Shown: piece after piece, positions 54,857-63,925 of the stretch
How positions within the stretch are numbered: the first letter of the stretch is position 1
Layout: each line of letters begins with the position of its first letter
From: JBQTGK01 sp052400665
Lineage (GTDB): Bacteria > Bacteroidota > Bacteroidia > Bacteroidales > Marinifilaceae
DNA length: 64,000 nt
Assembly (NCBI GenBank): GCA_052400665.1
Contig: JBQTGK010000001.1
Strand: one strand, 5' to 3'
The notes under the pieces: generated by a model
What the model was told of the DNA's origin: nothing
The model's input: the letters and a program-made list of their open reading frames with translations, nothing else
The model's database searches: none
Made by a program: the position numbers and the translations under genes

Positions 54857-56632
54857 TTAATCTGCTGTAATCTTAACCAAATACTGACGGTAAGCAGTAA
54901 AAAGTTTCGATTTAGAAACAAAACCTACATACTTTCCCTTGCTAATTACAGGTAAATTCCAGGCTCCGGTTTCAGTAAATTTTTTAAGTACTATTTCCAT
55001 GGTATCCTTATAAGATATCGAAGCCGGAGGCATTATCATTAAATTACTAATAGGCGTTGAATACATTTCGGTGTTAAACATTATTTCGCGCACATCGTCT
55101 AATAAAACCACACCAACCAGATAGTTTTCCTGTGTTAAAACCGGATAAATATTTCGCTTCGATTTAGAAATTACTTTTACTAAATCTTCTAAATTTGCAT
55201 TTTCATTAATACTCTTTAGATCTTTTTCGATAACCTGCGATAACTGCATAAAAGTAAGTACTGCTCTATCTTTATTGTGTGTAATTAACTCCCCCTTTTT
55301 AGCCAGCTGAATTGTTATTATCGATTCGCCCTGAATACTTTTAACCGTAATATACGATATGGTAGTCGATAACATTAACGGAACAATTAATTCGTATCCA
55401 CTGGTTATTTCGGCAATTAGAAAAATTCCGGTTAAGGGCGCCTGTAGCACTCCTCCTAACACACTTGCCATTCCAACCAAAGTGTAGTTATTCGCATCAA
55501 GAGGATCTCCTAACTCAAAATAGTTAAATGTATAAACGAACACAAAACCAAGCATGGCCCCGGTAAAAACCGAGGGTGCAAATATTCCTCCCACTCCACC
55601 AGCTCCCAATGTTATAGATGTAGCTATTACTTTTAAGAACACCATTGCTCCAATAAAAATAATTACCATAAACCAAACATGGGTATAATTTTCGAATAAA
55701 CTTGAATGAAAAACTTCGTTTAAACGACCTCCAATTAGAGCTTTTACCATATTATAACCCTCACCATATAAAGCTGGAAAGTAAAAAATTAAAATCCCTA
55801 AAATTAAGCCCCCAATTAACATTTTGTTTCTGAGTAATTTAATTTGCTCAAATTTATTCTCAATCCACAAAAACATGCGTGTAAAATAAACCGAAGTTAA
55901 ACCAGATAGAATTCCCAACAATATAAAAAAAGGAATATCAGATACTACAAAAGGAGAAGTAATGGCAAACTCTATTAAAATATTCTCATCTAAGAATAAT
56001 TTAGTGGTAATGGCTCCACTTACCGATGCCATTAACAACGGAATTAATGAGAATCGTGATAAATCGATTAGTAAAACCTCTAAAGCAAAAACAATTGCGG
56101 CAATTGGGGTATTAAAAATTGCCGCAATGGCACCCGATGCACCACAAGCTAACATCACCGTAATTTCTTTGTAATTAAGATTAAAATTACGCGCTACATT
56201 CGACCCAATTGCCGCCCCCGACGATATAATAGGAGACTCCAGACCAATACTTCCGCCAAATCCGGCAGTTATAATAGATCCAATAACCGATGAGTAGGTT
56301 TTATGAAATTTAACAATGCTATTCCGCTTGGAGATTGCCTGAAGCAGGGAAGTGATATTGTGCTTTACGAAGTCACGAATAATATATTTTTTAAAAATAA
56401 GGGTCACCCCTAAACCAATCATTGGATACAGAAAGAACAAATAGTTCTGATACGTCCATTCTATTCCATCCAATAAAAATTCACGCCCGTGATAAACAGC
56501 TGTTTTTAAAATTAGTGCAGTAATTCCCGCAGCAATGCCAACAAACACACTTAAAATAAGCATGAAATTTTGATTGTTGATATGGCGGAGTCTCCAAATT
56601 AAAAATCTGCGCCAGCGAGTAGTTTTTGCCAT
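54857..56632 (-). CDS. CLC-family chloride channel/transporter with CBS domains (copy 1)
   Basis: A 591-residue protein: CLC membrane core (about 20-440) and two C-terminal CBS domains (about 450-590, FMQLSQVIEKDLKSINENANLEDLVKVISKSKRNIYPVL). The gating glutamate is present, Glu132 in GGSIGLESP, and the Cl- binding GGIFAPS is present. At the position of the internal proton glutamate of exchangers the sequence reads ALEVLL with Val186, as in CLC channels. The first selectivity loop (usually GSGIP/GHGIP) is altered to KHNIT. Nearly identical layout to the gene at 62150. Its promoter region lies beside the 20-bp repeat array. Confidence 0.92.
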   Translation of the reverse strand: MAKTTRWRRFLIWRLRHINNQNFMLILSVFVGIAAGITALILKTAVYHGREFLLDGIEWTYQNYLFFLYPMIGLGVTLIFKKYIIRDFVKHNITSLLQAISKRNSIVKFHKTYSSVIGSIITAGFGGSIGLESPIISSGAAIGSNVARNFNLNYKEITVMLACGASGAIAAIFNTPIAAIVFALEVLLIDLSRFSLIPLLMASVSGAITTKLFLDENILIEFAITSPFVVSDIPFFILLGILSGLTSVYFTRMFLWIENKFEQIKLLRNKMLIGGLILGILIFYFPALYGEGYNMVKALIGGRLNEVFHSSLFENYTHVWFMVIIFIGAMVFLKVIATSITLGAGGVGGIFAPSVFTGAMLGFVFVYTFNYFELGDPLDANNYTLVGMASVLGGVLQAPLTGIFLIAEITSGYELIVPLMLSTTISYITVKSIQGESIITIQLAKKGELITHNKDRAVLTFMQLSQVIEKDLKSINENANLEDLVKVISKSKRNIYPVLTQENYLVGVVLLDDVREIMFNTEMYSTPISNLMIMPPASISYKDTMEIVLKKFTETGAWNLPVISKGKYVGFVSKSKLFTAYRQYLVKITAD

Positions 56633-56733
56633 AGGGTTCGAGTTAGAACTCCTAATTTAATTATTTGATGATGAATAAAAAAGTGAAAAAGTATTTACAT
56701 TTTCAGTATTTGCTAAGCCTTCTTATTATTAAA

Positions 56734-57001
56734 TCACGCTGCGCAAAAAGTATACTGGCCTTCGTGCTTTTTTGAGGTGCTGCGGCAGAATATCATGCGC
56801 TGCGAACTTTTTAGCTAAATCTGCGGATTTTTAAGCTCCGCTGCGGCAAATCATGCCATGCCTACACATTTTTAAGCCGTGCAGCGGCAAAAACACCTAT
56901 GCTGCGCCTAAAAACAGAACGCTGCACTAATTTTCATCCTCGCTGCGGACTTTTTATCCGCGCTGCGCATTTTTTCCTAGCCTGCGCAGGGCTTACAGAG
57001 G
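56734..57001. repeat. Degenerate tandem array of about 13 units, 19-21 bp each
   Basis: GCTGCG or a close variant starts at 56738, 56759, 56779, 56799, 56820, 56840, 56860, 56881, 56901, 56921, 56942, 56962 and 56981, i.e. every 19-21 bases. Most units also contain a run of four to six A or T after the core (for example GCTGCGGACTTTTT). Periods are not multiples of three, so this is not coding. GC-rich cores stand out against the AT-rich background. Spacing is close to two helical turns. It fills the space between the CLC gene and the downstream end of the next minus-strand gene. Confidence 0.8.
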
Positions 57002-57006
57002 TTTTT

Positions 57007-57043
57007 TCAAAAAAAGCCTGATTGCATAAATACAACCAGGCTT
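57007..57043 (-). terminator. Terminator of the 57073-57819 gene
   Basis: On the minus strand AAGCCTG (complement of 57037-57043), 16-base loop, CAGGCTT, then a T run (A residues 57009-57015 on the plus strand). Confidence 0.8.
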
Positions 57044-57072
57044 ACACTTGTAGGTTTTATTGATACTGGTAA

Positions 57073-57819
57073 CTAGTTAATTTTTTCTTCTTGCTCCTCA
57101 CGCTCTTCTCTTAGTTTGCGAAAATATGCCGACGAATATTTCTCCAATCGCTCCTCATTCTCCCAGAATACATATTTACCAAATTCACAGATTTTATCAA
57201 CTGCCTCTTTCAAGTAAACATAGGCACGATCTCTCATTTCTTTTGTAGGCTTATCGTTTTCATCTCGTTCGCCGTTAATGGCACTTAGCAAAGGCCCCAG
57301 GGTATTGGCAAACTCCAAAGCTTTTTCCAGTTTCGCATTATCAAAACCAATGTTGAGTAATGCCTGAGGATTTGCTGTGCCAACCGAATGCAAATCACTA
57401 AAATCCTGAACCATGTCATCATATCCACTTCCCTCAGCAATATCGTCCACCACTTTTTTTAGATCTTCCTCGTTACGATAAGCAAATTTAAAATCGTGTA
57501 TTAACACACGGTGCAAAGCCATTGCTTCTTCAGAAAGTAATTTCCACTCTTTGGCAGCTTCGGTTTTGCTTTCCGATTCCTTTTTCCATTCCGACTGCGC
57601 ATGACGCAATGCTCCAATTCTAACAGGTAATGTATCTACATAATCCACATTTAATCCGGCAGCAATAAGCTTGTCTTTATCTTGAGAAGCATAATAATAT
57701 TTGTTCTCTGCCTCCTGTACAAAAGTATCTACAGGCATACCCGGTTTGGTAACATCGTTTTTTAAAATTAACAGTAGTTGTTCTTTTATTGCTTCGTAAT
57801 TTTCCTGATTACTCATCAC
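57073..57819 (-). CDS. Conserved-looking helical protein of unknown function
   Basis: A 248-residue soluble protein, acidic and almost entirely helical (e.g. ESESKTEAAKEWKLLSEEAMALHRVLIHDFKFAYRNEEDLKKVVDDIAEGSG). No signal peptide, membrane segment or recognised motif. It ends in a highly charged stretch (RKLREEREEQEEKIN). Either of two adjacent ATGs may be the start (MMSNQ). I cannot assign a function. It stands alone, with its own terminator, upstream of the repeat array. Confidence 0.75.
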   Translation of the reverse strand: MMSNQENYEAIKEQLLLILKNDVTKPGMPVDTFVQEAENKYYYASQDKDKLIAAGLNVDYVDTLPVRIGALRHAQSEWKKESESKTEAAKEWKLLSEEAMALHRVLIHDFKFAYRNEEDLKKVVDDIAEGSGYDDMVQDFSDLHSVGTANPQALLNIGFDNAKLEKALEFANTLGPLLSAINGERDENDKPTKEMRDRAYVYLKEAVDKICEFGKYVFWENEERLEKYSSAYFRKLREEREEQEEKIN

Positions 57820-58087
57820 TTTGGGTTTTATGGGTTTGATTATTAATCACAAAGGTTAATTTTAGAAACGTTAATTTATTAAATGTAAATCAAATTTGCA
57901 AAACAATATGCTATAATTGTTCATTTTATTAAACCAACATATAATATTTTTATGATTTACTACAAGTTAAAGTGTTAATTGAAACATTTAAACATATTAT
58001 GTGTTTTTAAACATGAAATGTGCAGGGTTACCTTTTGTCAATAACCAGAATAAAAGGTTGACCATATTAATTAAATCACAAAAAATT

Positions 58088-59512
58088 ATGAAAAAAGTAT
58101 TATTATTTGCAGCAGTTTTGCTGCTGGTTTGGTCTTGCAGCAACGAAGACACAGAGTATTTAGATTTAAATGATAACAATAATTCATTTTTTGAACATAC
58201 CCAATCCGAAGATCCTTTTAAAGAGTTTATTATCGACTATCTGCAAGAGGTTAACGATTCTACTGAATTTACAAAGCTATTTGTTGAAATCTTTGGTATT
58301 CCGCAATGGGATATTTGCGAAAGTTATGGAGTGGAAAGTGCCTCTACCCTAATTGTTCCCATTCTCGATACTGACGAACAGGCAATTAGTCCTCTCTATT
58401 TTTTCACTTGCGATAACAACCATTTGGATTATTACCTGTTACTGAACGATGCCGATGATATTTCGTATGAAACAACCAAACATCTTATCCAGTTTTTTGA
58501 ATTAAAACTTAACCTGCCGCAAAGCAATACCGATTTTTATACAAAACTAGACGAAGATAATCTTAACAGTAACACCAAAACTGCCAGAACAGTAGTGATA
58601 GAATGCTGATTTTATTTTTCCGGTACTACAAGCGATCCTTATATGTACTAACAGGAGTCAAACTGTTCTTCTTCGGCTAGTGTCGATTTTGAAAGTGACA
58701 GAGGTGCATGGTCTACCAACCTAACCGGGGGTGGCTCCGTGCCAAATACTCCTACCCCAGCCAATGGAGGTGGCGGTGAAAATGGCACAAAAGACCCGAA
58801 TCCTAACCCGAATCCACCAGTTACGGAAGATGACAGTTGGACCGATACGTAAGCCGATTGCGTAAAAGATAAACTGGAAGCAGGAGGTAGTAATTCTATT
58901 TTAAATAAATTACTTAAGGGCTTTAATCTTAGTACAAGTACCATTAATTTAACCTTTTATGTAAGTAATACTGATTATAGAGGTAAGCCAGTACCAAATG
59001 GCAAATGTATTTTTGATCCTAATACAGATAGAATGTATGTATATGTTAGTGAAGATAGGTTAAATGAATCTTCACTTGAAATAGCACGTACAATTCTTCA
59101 TGAATGTTTTCATGCTTACATATATGGTAAACTTTACGGAGAGGATATTCACAATGGATTAGCTCCAGAACCTGATTTTGCAAAAGATTTTGCTGAATAC
59201 GAGAAAAAATATAAAATTAGTGATGAAGATAATGAATCTCAACACAATTATATGGCTGATAAATATAGGACTTGCATGAAAGAAGGGCTTAATACTTATT
59301 TTGAAGCTGACCCAAACTATAATAGGCTCATAAATTTCTTTTCGGATTTGCCAGATTGGCACGGTGTTGATTATATTTATGAATCTTTAACATGGGGTGG
59401 ACTGAAAAAAACTGATGCTTGGAGCGAGTATATTAGCAATCCCGAAAATCTAAAGAAATGTAATTCACAAAATGAAATATATCAATACTTAACCAAAGAA
59501 AATTGTCAATAA
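58088..59512 (+). pseudogene. Lipoprotein with C-terminal HExxH metallopeptidase-like domain, broken by three in-frame stops
   Basis: Reading one frame from ATG 58088 (MKKVLLFAAVLLLVWSC, lipobox at Cys17) to TAA 59510-59512 gives a coherent 474-codon protein interrupted only by TGA 58607-58609, TAA 58649-58651 and TAA 58850-58852. Order: signal and soluble domain (to residue 173), a linker rich in Gly, Asn and Pro (GGGGENGTKDPNPNPNPP), then a domain starting ADCVKDKLEAGG with TILHECFHAYIYGKL (His at 59099-59101 and 59111-59113) and MADKYRTCMKEGLNTYF. The last domain resembles SprT-like peptidase domains of secreted flavobacterial proteins. No frameshift is present. The upstream and downstream fragments have no obvious separate starts. 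Confidence 0.7.
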
Positions 59513-60006
59513 TGAATTCAAGATTATATTATAAAATCACAGTATTTGTTCTTACAATAGCTTATCAAACAGTAAGTTATGCACAAAACAGCCAAACTGA
59601 TACTGTATTATTTTTAATTGATAAGAATATGAAAGAATATGAATATCGAACTCCAATAAAAAATAGCAATAGGTTTGATATAAAAATAAGCTGTAAATAT
59701 TACACTCAAAGTCCGCCAGCATTTTTTAACTTTATTGAGCTAGTTCCTAATGATTATAACATGAATATCAGTGTTGAAAAAACAAAATGGAGAATAGATA
59801 AAAAACAACTTAAAGGTTACCAATTAATTAATATGGAATGGGTAGCAGAGCAGAAGAGTTTAAATATGATTTACAAAGAACTGTATAAGAATAGTAGAGA
59901 TTCTTACTATTATATACTCTTCAAGGATGAACTAGATTGCACCAAGAGTGATTCTGTTTTACTGCATCAGGTTCATGTAGGACATGTTGACATTGATATT
60001 GAATAA
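59512..60006 (+). CDS. Secreted protein of unknown function
   Basis: A 164-residue exported protein. ATG 59512 overlaps the stop of the preceding broken gene (TAATG) and gives a signal peptide (MNSRLYYKITVFVLTIAYQTVSYAQ). The mature part is beta-rich with tyrosine-rich stretches (KISCKYYTQSPPAFFNFIELV, SYYYILFKDELDC) and ends VHVGHVDIDIE. No family recognised. The tight coupling with the peptidase-like gene suggests a partner, perhaps an inhibitor or immunity-like protein, which is speculation. Confidence 0.65.
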   Translation: MNSRLYYKITVFVLTIAYQTVSYAQNSQTDTVLFLIDKNMKEYEYRTPIKNSNRFDIKISCKYYTQSPPAFFNFIELVPNDYNMNISVEKTKWRIDKKQLKGYQLINMEWVAEQKSLNMIYKELYKNSRDSYYYILFKDELDCTKSDSVLLHQVHVGHVDIDIE

Positions 60007-60076
60007 AGTGTTCAATATTTTAATTCAGGTAAGAGAGTAAAAACCTTGCCTGAATTATTTCTTAAATAATGTTTTT

Positions 60077-60943
60077 ATGTGGAAAAAGATTGCGACTAAT
60101 ATGATAAAGTTTAAACATACACTTGCTTTTTTATTAATATGCTTCTTATTTGGTTCGTTTACTACTCATGCTCAAAATGAAACAGAAAAGAATATTGATT
60201 ATAGGCGAATATATTCTAAATCCTTTTTTGAAGAATGGCATAAGAATAGTGAATTTACATCATTATCGAATGATACACTTAAAGCTATTCAGGAAATAAT
60301 AGAACTACTATAGCCTTATCCTTATGAAAATAGGAATGATGCTTCTGATCATGTAGAAATCTTTACAAAATTGGATAAAAACGGAATTGCATTGACTGAA
60401 GAGCAAATACTAAAAGAATGTAATCGTATTAGCGATCCCGTTGCAAAAATTGCAGATTCACTAAAATTTCTTTTTTACGACAGTAGATTAAAAATTAAAA
60501 TTGTAGATTCTATAAATTCATGTTCATTTTCTGTAAATTTTAAAGAAATAATATTTAAACCTAAGCTTAAAGGAAAAATACTATTTATAGATCATAACAA
60601 CTCTACTATATTTGATAGTATTGTTAAAGCAATTAGAAACGATAATTCTAATGCCCTAGGTCGGGTTGAAAATCATATTGGGGTTTGGTATAGATATTAT
60701 CATTGGAATGCTCCTTTTAACAGGCATATGCAGAAACTCATTTCAAATAAGTGCTTAAATTATTCTTATGATTATGGAGAATTTGCACCTATAGATCCTA
60801 TTAGAACAATAACGTTAAACAAAGAATTAACAAAAGCAAGGGTTATTCAAAAACCATATGAATATACACCAGAAATAGTCTACTTGAGAAAACTTGATGG
60901 GAAATGGAAAGTATTGCAGAACAATAAACTATTTTTTCATTAA
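60077..60943 (+). pseudogene. Secreted protein broken by one in-frame amber codon
   Basis: The frame from ATG 60077 (or ATG 60101, MIKFKHTLAFLLICFLFGSFTTHAQ) runs to TAA 60941-60943 and is interrupted only by TAG 60311-60313. Before it the sequence reads DTLKAIQEIIELL; after it PYPYENRNDASDHVEIFTKLDKNG continues in the same frame. The full product would have 289 codons with a signal peptide and a beta-rich C-terminus (PEIVYLRKLDGKWKVLQNNKLFFH). No family recognised. It is the third gene in a row for an exported product and the second with nonsense-only damage. Confidence 0.65.
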
Positions 60944-60982
60944 ATAATTAGAGTAAGTAGTAAATTATATTTTATTAAAATA

Positions 60983-61016
60983 GTAAGGCTGTCAATTTTG
61001 GCAGCCTTACATTTTT
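60983..61016. terminator. Bidirectional terminator between convergent genes
   Basis: GTAAGGCTG (60983-60991), loop of 10, CAGCCTTAC (61002-61010), followed by ATTTTT, which runs into the stop codon of the minus-strand gene. Confidence 0.85.
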
Positions 61017-62014
61017 CAATCCGAAGCACCACCAAACTCCACCACCGAGTTGATCACCGCAAAAACAATAATAGCAGCTAGTTTTGAAGTACGATTATCT
61101 TCATCGAAACGAGGCGAAACTTCGGCAATATCGAAACTCATAACTTTACCCGATTGAATAAGGGTTTTTATCAGTTTTAAAATTATTTCGGGATGCAAGC
61201 CAAATGGCTGAGGCGCACTCACGCCCGGCGCATAGGCCGATGAAATTACATCGGAACATAGTGTAAGATAAATCTTACTTTGTTTCTTTGTAAAACGAAC
61301 AATATCCTGTCCTACCGAAAACATAGTATCTCTAGAAATATCTCTTGCCATTAAGTATTTCACGTTCAATTTATCTGCCTTTTTAAACAAACTAACCGTA
61401 TTACCATACTGCTGAATACCAGCAACCATATAGTTAAATTCTTTGCTCTGAGTCTCACACCTATCGGCAATTTGTGCAAACATAGTACCCGAACTAGGAC
61501 CGTTTTTATAGGGTCGCATATCGAAATGAGCATCCAAATTAAAAATTCCTAAATTTTCATTTTTCTGCTCCGATAAATATCGCTCAATTCCCAAATAATG
61601 GCCATAAGCTATTTCATGACCACCACCTAAAATAATTGGAAACAATTCGAGTTTTAGCATTTTATAAACTGCACTAGCTAATATTTCCTGCAAATCTTCC
61701 AGCTCAGCTCCCTTGCTAACAATGTTTCCGCAATCGTAAATATTGGTTTCCTGAGAAAAAGAGCATGGTAAATTAACCATTTCTTTACGGATACTATTGG
61801 GAGCCGTCGAAGTTCCTTTTCGTCCAAGATTTCTCTGCACTCCTTTGTCGCAACAAAAACCGAGCAAACCAAATCCTTTTAAACATTTATCTTTCGTTTC
61901 GAAAAGGTTTATCGGCTTTACAATTTGATGCCAGCGAAAAGCATCGTAATCCTTCTCATCATCAATCCTTCCATTCCAAACTTCAGAATCGATAGTTTTA
62001 TAGTGTTCGTTCAT
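61016..62014 (-). CDS. hutG: Formimidoylglutamase-like ureohydrolase (arginase family)
   Basis: A 332-residue Mn-dependent hydrolase; by family it would split N-formimidoyl-glutamate in histidine breakdown. I chose ATG 62012-62014 over a TTG 45 bases upstream. Metal motifs: GGGHE (130-134) and DAHFDMR (161-167). The third motif, normally SxDxDxxxPxxAPG, reads TLCSDVISSAYAPGVSAPQPFG, so the first Asp of DxD is Cys253 while Asp255 remains. From memory other Bacteroidota members read similarly, so this may be a lineage feature. No other hut gene is nearby; agmatinase-like activity is an alternative. Confidence 0.8.
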   Translation of the reverse strand: MNEHYKTIDSEVWNGRIDDEKDYDAFRWHQIVKPINLFETKDKCLKGFGLLGFCCDKGVQRNLGRKGTSTAPNSIRKEMVNLPCSFSQETNIYDCGNIVSKGAELEDLQEILASAVYKMLKLELFPIILGGGHEIAYGHYLGIERYLSEQKNENLGIFNLDAHFDMRPYKNGPSSGTMFAQIADRCETQSKEFNYMVAGIQQYGNTVSLFKKADKLNVKYLMARDISRDTMFSVGQDIVRFTKKQSKIYLTLCSDVISSAYAPGVSAPQPFGLHPEIILKLIKTLIQSGKVMSFDIAEVSPRFDEDNRTSKLAAIIVFAVINSVVEFGGASD

Positions 62015-62088
62015 GCTTAATTGTTTGTTAAGGCAAAGGTAATTATTATAAAAGTCCAACTATCAAATCCCAATCACCAAATGTCAAG

Positions 62089-62112
62089 AAAAAAGCTCAC
62101 TCAATTCTGAGC
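62089..62112 (-). terminator. Terminator of the second CLC gene
   Basis: On the minus strand GCTCA (complement of 62108-62112) pairs with TGAGC (complement of 62095-62099) around an 8-base loop and is followed by six T. Confidence 0.65.
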
Positions 62113-62149
62113 AAGCTTTCATCTAACCTATATAACTAATCTAAAACTA

Positions 62150-63925
62150 CTATTCATCTGAGAAGTGAACTAATACTCTTCTATAAACATTAAATATTTT
62201 TGCTTTTGATACAAAACCCAAATATTTTTCGTCCTGAATAACGGGTAAATTCCAGGCCCCTGTCTCTTCAAATCTTCGCATCACCTTTTCCATTGGTGCA
62301 TTGGCATCTAATATAGCGGGTGGCATAATCATTAAATTACGCACATAAATATCATCGTACATTTCAGGACTAAACATGATATGCCTTATGTCATCCAACA
62401 AAACAATTCCCAGTAATTTTTCTTCTTTATCAACAACCGGAAAAATATTTCGCTGCGAATGAGAAATAATCTTTACAAGTTCACCCAAAGTAGCATCCGG
62501 TTCTACTCTTTTCAAATCGGTTTCGATGACCTTACCCAATTTCATTAAAGTGAGTACAGCTTTATCTTTATTATGAGTAATTAACTCTCCACGTTTTGCC
62601 AAACGTTTAGTATAAATTGAGTGAGGCTCAAAATACATAATGGTAAGATAGGCTATGGTAGCTGTAATCATGATAGGAATAAACAACTCGTAACCTCCCG
62701 TAATCTCCACAATCAGGAAAATAGCAGTAAGTGGCGCATGCATAACCCCAGCCATCATACCGGCCATACCTATTAATGTAAAATTACTTTCAGATAGATT
62801 TACAAAATTAAATCCATTTACAAATCGGGCTACAAAAAAACCAGAAACCCCTCCAAGAAATAAAGATGGAGCAAATATACCTCCAACTCCTCCACTCCCC
62901 GTAGTAACAGTAGATGCGATAACCTTAAAAAACAAGATTAAGCCCATATATCCTAACAATAACCAATAATTATCTTTTAAAAAATAAAAAATACTATTGT
63001 TTACTAATTGAGCATGATTTCCGCTTAATAAAGCCTGAATAGTATTATATCCTTCACCATACAAAGGTGGAAATAGAAAGATCAAAACCCCCAAAGCCAG
63101 ACCACCCATCAACATTTTACGATAGCAATTAGTCACTTTATCGAACAAAGATTCCAGATACATAGAAAAGCGCGTAAAGTAAAGCGATACTAAACCGGCA
63201 AAAACTCCCAGCAAGATATAATATGGGAAATTTCCAATTACAAAAGGCTCTGTTACATCATAAGAAAGCAAGAATCCTTTTCCCATAAAAAAGTAAGCAA
63301 CACTTGCTCCAGTAATCGACGATATTAGCAATGGAATAAGTGATGCCATAGTTAAATCCAACATCAGAACTTCCAAAGTAAATACCATACCAGCCATTGG
63401 AGCCTTAAAAATTCCTCCAATTGCACCTGCAGCTCCACATCCAACCATTAGTGTGATAATTTTCTGATTCATGTGAAACATGCGCCCTAAATTAGAACCA
63501 ATTGATGCTCCCGTTAATACAACAGGCGCCTCAGAACCAACCGATCCACCAAAACCAATAGTTAATGTACTGGCAATAATCGAAGAAAAATTATTGTGCG
63601 ACTTAATATGAGAATTCTTTTTCGAGATGGCATACAGTATGCGCGAAACTCCATGTCCAATATTATCCTTAACAAAGAATTTTACAAATAAAAGTGTTAG
63701 AAAAATACCTATTGCCGGATACGCCAGATAAATTAAATTAGCCGAATCGACATGTAAACGATGAGTTAAAAAATGATGCGTAAAGTGAATTGCATTTTTT
63801 AAGGTTAAGGCAGCCAAACCACTTATAGCACCCACAAAAAAACTTAAAATAAGAACGAACTGACGTTCTTTAATATTCTTAACTCTCCAAAGTAAAAATC
63901 GGGAAAGCAAACTTTTATTCTTCAT
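62150..63925 (-). CDS. CLC-family chloride channel/transporter with CBS domains (copy 2)
   Basis: A 591-residue protein that aligns over its visible motifs without gaps to the CLC gene at 54857: gating Glu132 (GGSVGSEAP), FTLEVLMLD with Val186 at the position of the internal proton glutamate, GGIFAPSLFLGG, and a C-terminal CBS pair (LMKLGKVIETDLKRVEPDATLGELVKIISHSQRNIFPVV). The first selectivity loop is GHGVSRILYAIS, closer to the canonical GHGIP than in copy 1. Same strand as copy 1, 5.5 kb apart. Probably monocistronic. Confidence 0.92.
   Translation of the reverse strand: MKNKSLLSRFLLWRVKNIKERQFVLILSFFVGAISGLAALTLKNAIHFTHHFLTHRLHVDSANLIYLAYPAIGIFLTLLFVKFFVKDNIGHGVSRILYAISKKNSHIKSHNNFSSIIASTLTIGFGGSVGSEAPVVLTGASIGSNLGRMFHMNQKIITLMVGCGAAGAIGGIFKAPMAGMVFTLEVLMLDLTMASLIPLLISSITGASVAYFFMGKGFLLSYDVTEPFVIGNFPYYILLGVFAGLVSLYFTRFSMYLESLFDKVTNCYRKMLMGGLALGVLIFLFPPLYGEGYNTIQALLSGNHAQLVNNSIFYFLKDNYWLLLGYMGLILFFKVIASTVTTGSGGVGGIFAPSLFLGGVSGFFVARFVNGFNFVNLSESNFTLIGMAGMMAGVMHAPLTAIFLIVEITGGYELFIPIMITATIAYLTIMYFEPHSIYTKRLAKRGELITHNKDKAVLTLMKLGKVIETDLKRVEPDATLGELVKIISHSQRNIFPVVDKEEKLLGIVLLDDIRHIMFSPEMYDDIYVRNLMIMPPAILDANAPMEKVMRRFEETGAWNLPVIQDEKYLGFVSKAKIFNVYRRVLVHFSDE

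Noticed and set aside
56734..57001. CRISPR array
   Set aside because: Units are 19-21 bases with no unique spacers between them and the repeat is degenerate; no cas genes are nearby.
58648..58944. 98-codon minus-strand ORF in the broken lipoprotein gene
   Set aside because: It is the complement of the Gly/Asn/Pro linker; the plus-strand frame carries the recognisable lipoprotein and peptidase features.
54857..63925. Composite transposon bounded by CLC genes
   Set aside because: The flanking copies are functional-looking divergent paralogues, not transposase genes, and I saw no terminal repeats or target duplications.
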